A stretch of DNA of 10,716 bases from an uncultured Ruminococcus sp. (GTDB lineage Bacteria > Bacillota > Clostridia > Oscillospirales > CAG-272): assembly GCA_902766575.1 (NCBI GenBank), contig CACXED010000362.1, positions 1-10,716 of the forward strand, in the 5' to 3' direction. The notes under the pieces are model-generated. The model did not search any database. It was given only the letters and a program-made list of their open reading frames with translations, and was not told where the DNA came from. The position numbers and the translations under genes were made by a program. Shown in pieces: positions 6,917-10,716 of the stretch; positions within the stretch are counted from its first letter, which is position 1, and each line of letters begins with the position of its first letter.

Positions 6917-7741
6917 ATGAAAATCATCGAAACCAAAGTCAAAGCCGGAGCGTCTAAGCCTTTCAGACTGCTGCATATCAGCGACACCCACCTGACCCTC
7001 GCCGACGAACGCGACGACAAGCGCAAGCTCGACCTCGCCGCCGACCGCGCGAAATACTTCCCGAACGCCGAAAAAGATCTCGCCGAGGCCTGCGGGCTTG
7101 CAAAGCGCGAGCATATGACTATCGTCCACACCGGGGACCTTATCGACTTCGTTTCCGAGAAGAACCTCGACCGCGCGGCGGAGTTCACACGCGACAACGA
7201 CGTTTTCTTCATCGCCGGAAATCACGAGTTCAGCCTTTACGTCGGCGAGGCGTTCGAGGACGAGGCTTACCGGAATCAGAGCCTTGCTCATGTACAGAAA
7301 GCCTTTCCCGACGATCTGCGCTTCTGCGTCCGGGTGATGAACGGCGTAAAGCTCATCGGCGTCGACGACGGCTACTACCGCTTCGACAGGCCGCAGCTCG
7401 AAGCCCTGAAGCGCGAGGTTGACGAGGGTCTGCCGATCCTGCTTTTCCTGCACAATCCGCTGCACGAGCCGGAGCTTTACAAACTCGCGATGACAAATAA
7501 TCCCTGCGCCTACCTGACTTCAACGCCCGAGGAGCTGATGACCGGCTACGACGAATACCGCTACCGTCAGCAGAAAGCCGACGAAATAACGCTCGAAGCA
7601 ACGCGCTTCATCGAGTCCTGCCCGCTCATAAAGGCGATCTTTGCCGGGCATCTGCACCACGACTACGACGGTGTAGTCGCCGGACGACTGCCGCAGTATG
7701 TCACCGGAATCGGCACAGGTCGGATAATCACGATTGAATAA
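6917..7741 (+). CDS. Calcineurin-like metallophosphoesterase, cytoplasmic
   Basis: 274 residues from ATG 6917. GGAGG ends 5 nt before it and the expected transcript begins around 6892, so longer in-frame starts are unlikely. All metal-binding motifs of the family are present: DTH (D23, H25), GDLID (G73-D74), GNHE (101-104), a histidine in FLHNP (H179) and GHLHH (244-248, H245 and H247). This predicts a two-metal phosphoesterase. There is no signal peptide or membrane helix, so it should be cytoplasmic. The substrate cannot be told: the family covers phosphoproteins, nucleotides, phospholipids and nucleic acids. It has its own promoter and ends at a shared terminator, so it is a single-gene unit with no evident link to the sugar genes. 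Confidence 0.92.
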   Translation: MKIIETKVKAGASKPFRLLHISDTHLTLADERDDKRKLDLAADRAKYFPNAEKDLAEACGLAKREHMTIVHTGDLIDFVSEKNLDRAAEFTRDNDVFFIAGNHEFSLYVGEAFEDEAYRNQSLAHVQKAFPDDLRFCVRVMNGVKLIGVDDGYYRFDRPQLEALKREVDEGLPILLFLHNPLHEPELYKLAMTNNPCAYLTSTPEELMTGYDEYRYRQQKADEITLEATRFIESCPLIKAIFAGHLHHDYDGVVAGRLPQYVTGIGTGRIITIE

Positions 7742-7745
7742 AAAA

Positions 7746-7777
7746 TCCCGGATTTCGGAACTTTCCGAAGTCCGGGA
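7746..7777. terminator. Bidirectional intrinsic terminator between converging genes
   Basis: TCCCGGATTTCGGAA pairs with TTCCGAAGTCCGGGA, broken only by one T-G (wobble) position, with a very short loop. On the minus strand the stem is followed by six T (complement of 7740-7745), a strong terminator for the binding-protein gene. On the plus strand the tail ATAATTTT is weaker but serves the phosphoesterase gene. Confidence 0.85.
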
Positions 7778-7790
7778 ATAATTTTGGATT

Positions 7791-9269
7791 TCAGTCGAGC
7801 GCGTTGTACTGATCCATCAGCTTATCGAGCTGATCCTGAGCCTGAGTGAGCGCCGAAGCGTAGGATGACGCGAAGTTCTCCTTAGCTCCGATCGCGCAGG
7901 AGCGGAGAGTCGTTCCGGTGTTGCCGAAGTTGTGTATGCCGTTCAGATCGAAGATGATATCCGAGTAGATGATATCGAGCATAGCCTTGGAGTTCTCGTC
8001 GCGCGAGACCTTTTCCTTTAAGGTGATGTTGAACATCTGCGTTCCGACGTTGTTGAACGAGATGTAAGCCATCATCTCCATAGCCGTTCCGACCATGTCC
8101 ATCTTGCTCTCGGAGAGCGTCACCGGAACTGCGACGCCGATCGGTCCCCACGGCGAGCCGTAGGTCAGGTACTCGTCCTGATTCTCGTCGAGCTTGGGCA
8201 TCGGGATTATTCCGTAGTCGTCGGTCATGTCGCGCAGATAAGCGATTATACCCGACATATTGTAGCCGAGCAGCATCGTCTTTGCGTTCTTGAAGTGCCA
8301 CGTCTTGTTATAGGCGGGGATATTCGAGCCGTCCATCTTGACGCTCTCGGTCAGGAGCCGCATATCGTCCTTTGAGACAACCGAAATAATCTTATCAAGG
8401 ATATCGACGTTCTTTGCCGTGTCCATCGTGAGCACCGGAGAGCCGTCCGAGCCGACCTCGGTCTGAGTTCCTCCGCAGCCGATGTAGAACGCCTGTCCGG
8501 TCAGCTCGTCGCAGGCAAAGGCGAAGAAATCGTCGTTTGCGCTCATGTTTCCGTCGGCGTTGACGTCCTGAGCGACGTCCTTGGTGATCTCGGCGAATTT
8601 GTCGATAGTCCACTTGCCGTCGATGACCGTCTCATAGAGATTCGGAATCTGGTACTCGTCGCAGAGACGCTGATTGAACGCGATGACGCAGGGCGCGTAA
8701 TAGTAGGCGAGCGAAATCGGTCCGGAGGTGATATACTGCTTGCCGTTAAAGGTGAGGTTTTTGCGGCAGGAGCGGCTCCACCAATCCGAGTCGAGCGAGA
8801 GCGAGGTGAGCCTGTTGAGATCGAGCAGATAGCCCTCGGGCGCGAGAGTGTTGAGTCCGTCCGCCATCGAGGTCAGTATCAGGTCGTAGGTATCGTCCTG
8901 CGCGGTGATCGCGTTCTGAACGTTCGTGCGGAGCTGTCCGCGGTCGTCGTAGACGTCGTACTCGATCTTGATGCCGAGCATTTCCTCGACCTTGCGGTCG
9001 CGGTTATAAAGCGCGTCGTCCACGACCTCTCCGGTCTGCTCGTCCGGCGGTACGTTGGGCTGAGCGGTCTGGTGCTGAGCGATTATAGTGAGGGTCTGAC
9101 CGTCGAATTTGAGATCCTTGAAGTTGTCGAGATAGCTTGTGGTCTCCGTGGGTTCGCTTGAGGTTCCCGAGCCGCCCGAGGTCGTTTCATTTCCCGCGCC
9201 GCCCGAACCGCAGGCTGCGGTCTGAAGCAGAAGCGCCGTGAGCAGGAATAGGGTTATCAGCTTTTTCAT
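7791..9269 (-). CDS. Extracellular solute-binding lipoprotein (ABC sugar-uptake type)
   Basis: 492 residues. A type II signal peptide ends in lipobox TAAC (Cys20), followed by a Gly/Ser/Thr linker (21-45), then a family 1-like substrate-binding fold. Typical features are the early segment TGEVVDDALYNRDRKVEEML (79-98), DDTYDLIL, and an EF-hand-like calcium loop at D235-N237-D239-N241-S243-D246 (DVNADGNMSAND), common in this branch of Clostridial binding proteins. It is a paralog of the partial protein at 1-455. GAAAGGATC lies about 10 nt upstream of the ATG. It has its own promoter and terminator and no permease gene beside it, so it appears to be a single-gene unit that must share permeases encoded elsewhere. 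The fucosidase diverges from its promoter region, suggesting a fucosylated glycan as ligand (inference). Confidence 0.9.
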   Translation of the reverse strand: MKKLITLFLLTALLLQTAACGSGGAGNETTSGGSGTSSEPTETTSYLDNFKDLKFDGQTLTIIAQHQTAQPNVPPDEQTGEVVDDALYNRDRKVEEMLGIKIEYDVYDDRGQLRTNVQNAITAQDDTYDLILTSMADGLNTLAPEGYLLDLNRLTSLSLDSDWWSRSCRKNLTFNGKQYITSGPISLAYYYAPCVIAFNQRLCDEYQIPNLYETVIDGKWTIDKFAEITKDVAQDVNADGNMSANDDFFAFACDELTGQAFYIGCGGTQTEVGSDGSPVLTMDTAKNVDILDKIISVVSKDDMRLLTESVKMDGSNIPAYNKTWHFKNAKTMLLGYNMSGIIAYLRDMTDDYGIIPMPKLDENQDEYLTYGSPWGPIGVAVPVTLSESKMDMVGTAMEMMAYISFNNVGTQMFNITLKEKVSRDENSKAMLDIIYSDIIFDLNGIHNFGNTGTTLRSCAIGAKENFASSYASALTQAQDQLDKLMDQYNALD

Positions 9270-9290
9270 GATTTTCAGATCCTTTCGTAT

Positions 9291-9303
9291 AATATGTCAT
9301 ATT
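9291..9303. promoter_or_regulatory. 13 bp palindrome AATATG-T-CATATT in the binding-protein leader
   Basis: A perfect 6-1-6 dyad between the predicted transcription start (about 9340) and the ribosome binding site of the minus-strand binding protein. AATATGTC recurs at 9433-9440. A possible operator; AT-rich context lowers the weight. Confidence 0.3.
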
Positions 9304-9346
9304 GTATAATAACAGCAGCTCCGAGGACTGCATTTATGATAATTCA

Positions 9347-9375
9347 ATTATACCGCAGAAAATTACTGCTGTCTA
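9347..9375 (-). promoter_or_regulatory. Promoter for the solute-binding lipoprotein
   Basis: On the minus strand TAGACA (9375-9370), 17 bp, TATAAT (9352-9347), one mismatch from consensus. It predicts a leader of about 70 nt. Confidence 0.7.
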
Positions 9376-9400
9376 CAAATATATTTTGATATTTTTGACG

Positions 9401-9415
9401 AATATTCGGAATATT
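9401..9415. promoter_or_regulatory. 7-1-7 inverted repeat AATATTC-G-GAATATT
   Basis: A perfect dyad about 25 bp upstream of the binding-protein -35 box and about 65 bp upstream of the fucosidase -35 box, placed to act on both. GGAATA recurs at 9431 and 9441, 10 bp apart. The binding protein is unknown. Confidence 0.4.
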
Positions 9416-9445
9416 GTCTTTCCGGCTGATGGAATATGTCGGAAT

Positions 9446-9527
9446 AATGTTTTTTACATGGTTCAGATTGATTTTTACATTTACATATTCGGGCTCGTAT
9501 ATTATAATTATTGTTGTAAAAAACATT
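9446..9527. repeat. 13 bp perfect inverted repeat flanking the fucosidase promoter
   Basis: AATGTTTTTTACA (9446-9458) and TGTAAAAAACATT (9515-9527) are exact reverse complements. The right arm begins at the expected transcription start and the left arm is upstream of the -35. TTTTTACAT occurs again in direct orientation at 9472-9480. This looks like a multi-site operator, though runs of A and T make chance matches easier. Confidence 0.5.
9480..9508 (+). promoter_or_regulatory. Promoter for the alpha-L-fucosidase gene
   Basis: TTTACA (9480-9485), 17 bp, TATAAT (9503-9508), one mismatch from consensus. Expected start near 9515, giving a leader of about 40 nt. The same transcript may continue into valS. 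Confidence 0.75.
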
Positions 9528-9554
9528 TTGCCAACACAAAAGGAGAATTACGCT

Positions 9555-10568
9555 ATGGATATCAACGACAGCAGAAAATGGTTTAAGGAAGCAAAGTTCG
9601 GCATGATGATACATTTCGGGCTCTACTCGCTGCTCGCGGGAGAGTGGAGAGGTAAGCGTATGCCCTATATCGGCGAGTGGGCGCAGTCCTATTTCCGCAT
9701 ACCGAACGCCGAGTACGATAAGCTGACGGCGGCTTTCAATCCTATCCTCTTTAACGCGGAGGAGTGGGTTCTGACCGCCAAGCGCGCCGGAATGAAATAT
9801 ATCGTCGTCACGAGCAAGCATCACGAGGGCTTCTGCCTTTTCAAGTCCGACTGGGACGACTTCAACGTCTGCGACGGCACGCCTTTCGGACGCGATATTA
9901 TCGCCGAGCTCGCCGAAGCCTGCTATAAGCACGGGCTGAAGCTCGGTCTCTACTACTCGCAGGATCTCGACTGGCACGAGCCGGACGGCGGAGGATACCG
10001 CTCGGGTCGCACCAACTGCGGCTGCATGAGCTGGACTAACGACTGGGACTTTACCGACAACGAAGCCAAGGACTATACTCGCTGCTTTGAGGGCAAAATA
10101 AAGACACAGTTCAAGGAGATTCTGACAAAATACGGCGACCTCGCGGTCATCTGGTGCGACACGCCGAACACCATCAGCGAGGCGCAGAGCCGCGAGCTTT
10201 ACGACATGATTAAGCGCTATCAGCCGGATTGCCTGGTCAACTCCCGCATCGGCAACGGCCTGGGGGACTACCGCTCTACCGGCGACAACGAAGAGGCCTT
10301 CGATACGGCGGAGGGCGCGAGCAACGCGCCGGATTCCCGTCCCGGCGAAGCCCTCGTGCGCACGGGCCTTTACGAATGCCCCGCTACGCTCAACGATACC
10401 TGGGGCTATAAGCCCTTTGACCAGAACTGGAAGAGCCCGGATCGCGTCAAGGAGCTGCGCCGCAGCCTGAACGCCCGCGGCATCAATTATCTGCTCAACA
10501 TCGGTCCCGATCCGCTGGGAAGGCTCCCCGCGCCCGCGGTGGACATCCTGCGCCGGGCCGCAGAATAA
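9555..10568 (+). CDS. GH29 alpha-L-fucosidase, short cytoplasmic form
   Basis: 337 residues from ATG 9555, with AGGAG 9 nt upstream; a longer in-frame start at 9414 would lie upstream of the promoter and adds an AT-rich tail. The catalytic barrel is recognised by WFKEAKFGMMIHFGLYSLLA (9-28, H20), YIVVTSKHHEGFCLF (82-96, H89 and H90), LGLYYSQDLDW (130-140), VIWCDTP (198-204) with D202 as the likely nucleophile, and NDTWGY then GINYLLNIGPDPLGR (309-323). Family members are usually 400-600 residues with a C-terminal beta-sandwich; this one stops just after the barrel. There is no signal peptide, so it should act on imported fucosides in the cytoplasm. Between GDN (243-245) and GLYEC (271-275) it has a segment that seems longer than usual. 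The gene lies 45 bp before valS on the same strand. Confidence 0.9.
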   Translation: MDINDSRKWFKEAKFGMMIHFGLYSLLAGEWRGKRMPYIGEWAQSYFRIPNAEYDKLTAAFNPILFNAEEWVLTAKRAGMKYIVVTSKHHEGFCLFKSDWDDFNVCDGTPFGRDIIAELAEACYKHGLKLGLYYSQDLDWHEPDGGGYRSGRTNCGCMSWTNDWDFTDNEAKDYTRCFEGKIKTQFKEILTKYGDLAVIWCDTPNTISEAQSRELYDMIKRYQPDCLVNSRIGNGLGDYRSTGDNEEAFDTAEGASNAPDSRPGEALVRTGLYECPATLNDTWGYKPFDQNWKSPDRVKELRRSLNARGINYLLNIGPDPLGRLPAPAVDILRRAAE

Positions 10569-10613
10569 TATCAACAACCTTTTTCAGGATAACGACACGC
10601 TGGAGGAATCAAA

Positions 10614-10716
10614 ATGTCGGAACAGAAACTCGATATGCCCAAGACCTATGACCCGCAGTCGGTGGAAGGCCGTCTGTATGAAAAATGGGAGAGCGAAGGA
10701 CTCTTCAAGCCTGCCG
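10614..10716 (+). CDS. valS: Valyl-tRNA synthetase, N-terminal start (runs off right edge)
   Basis: Only 34 residues are visible: MSEQKLDMPKTYDPQSVEGR and then LYEKWESEGLFKPA. The segment MPKTYDP..VEGRLYE.WE..G.F is the characteristic N terminus of valyl-tRNA synthetase, which charges tRNA-Val in the cytoplasm. GGAGG lies 7 nt before the ATG. The 45 bp after the fucosidase stop contain no visible promoter, terminator or T-box leader, so expression probably depends on read-through from the fucosidase promoter or on a promoter inside that gene. Confidence 0.88.
   Translation, partial: MSEQKLDMPKTYDPQSVEGRLYEKWESEGLFKPA

Larger units (their letters stand above)
9270..9554. other. AT-rich divergent control region between binding protein and fucosidase
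   Basis: 285 bp with no convincing gene; the short open frames here are AT-rich chance frames without ribosome binding sites. It is far richer in A+T than the rest of the window. It holds one promoter per direction and several dyads: AATATGTCATATT (9291-9303), AATATTC-G-GAATATT (9401-9415), GGAATA at 9408, 9431 and 9441, and the 13 bp arms at 9446-9458 and 9515-9527. Confidence 0.7.

Noticed and set aside
9414..9554. Longer fucosidase N terminus with hydrophobic residues that could pass for a signal peptide
   Set aside because: It overlaps the promoter (9480-9508) and has no ribosome binding site, while ATG 9555 follows AGGAG at proper spacing.
9302..9586. A small 94-codon gene in the AT-rich intergenic region
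   Set aside because: No ribosome binding site, composition typical of non-coding AT-rich DNA, and it overlaps both promoters and the fucosidase start.
9363..10577. A 404-codon minus-strand open frame opposite the fucosidase
   Set aside because: The fucosidase strand shows clear GH29 motifs; the antisense product has none, and its frame runs out through the AT-rich promoter region.
1..10716. CRISPR arrays, insertion sequences, tRNA or rRNA genes, and catabolite-repression (cre) sites
   Set aside because: No regularly spaced repeats, transposase motifs, or tRNA cloverleaf elements were seen, and no convincing cre consensus stands out at the promoters.

Overview
The window looks like a piece of chromosome from a GC-rich, low-redundancy Firmicute, most likely an uncultured gut-type Clostridia (Oscillospirales/Ruminococcaceae-like). 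The grounds are strong GGAGG-type ribosome binding sites, near-consensus sigma-A promoters (three with TTGACA or TTTACA, 17 bp, TATAAT), lipoproteins with a Ser/Thr/Gly-rich linker after the lipobox, a BlaI-M56 pair, and carbohydrate-uptake genes. No phage, insertion sequence, CRISPR, tRNA or rRNA was seen.

Layout. (1) 1-3671, minus strand: a 1060-residue DUF5107/TPR protein, followed 33 bp later by a solute-binding lipoprotein that runs off the left edge. This is probably the start of a sugar-uptake operon. (2) 3672-3845: a compact divergent control region with two good promoters facing away from each other, both carrying the same palindromic element CGATATCG at the same distance from the -10 box. 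(3) 3846-4979, plus strand: a regulator with a LacI-type sugar-sensing domain at the N terminus and a LuxR/NarL-type helix-turn-helix at the C terminus, the reverse of normal LacI order. (4) 4980-6846, plus: a BlaI/MecI repressor and M56 membrane metalloprotease pair behind an operator cluster. The protease carries a non-beta-lactam extracellular domain preceded by an internal lipobox-like segment. (5) 6857-7741, plus: a cytoplasmic calcineurin-like metallophosphoesterase with its own consensus promoter. (6) 7746-7777: a terminator hairpin shared by the converging genes. (7) 7791-9269, minus: a second, complete solute-binding lipoprotein, paralogous to the first but without permease genes here. 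(8) 9270-9554: an AT-rich divergent intergenic region with two promoters and several inverted repeats. (9) 9555-10568, plus: a short cytoplasmic GH29 alpha-L-fucosidase, then the start of valS at 10614.

How the parts fit (inference). The locus reads as carbohydrate acquisition: binding proteins deliver oligosaccharides to ABC permeases outside the window, and cytoplasmic enzymes (fucosidase, possibly the DUF5107 protein) act on the imported sugar. The reversed-order regulator probably controls the divergent DUF5107 operon and itself through the matched operators. The BlaI-M56 pair is a separate envelope-signal switch. The best candidates for something undescribed are the regulator with its matched dual operator, and the M56 protein that appears to contain a lipoprotein module.
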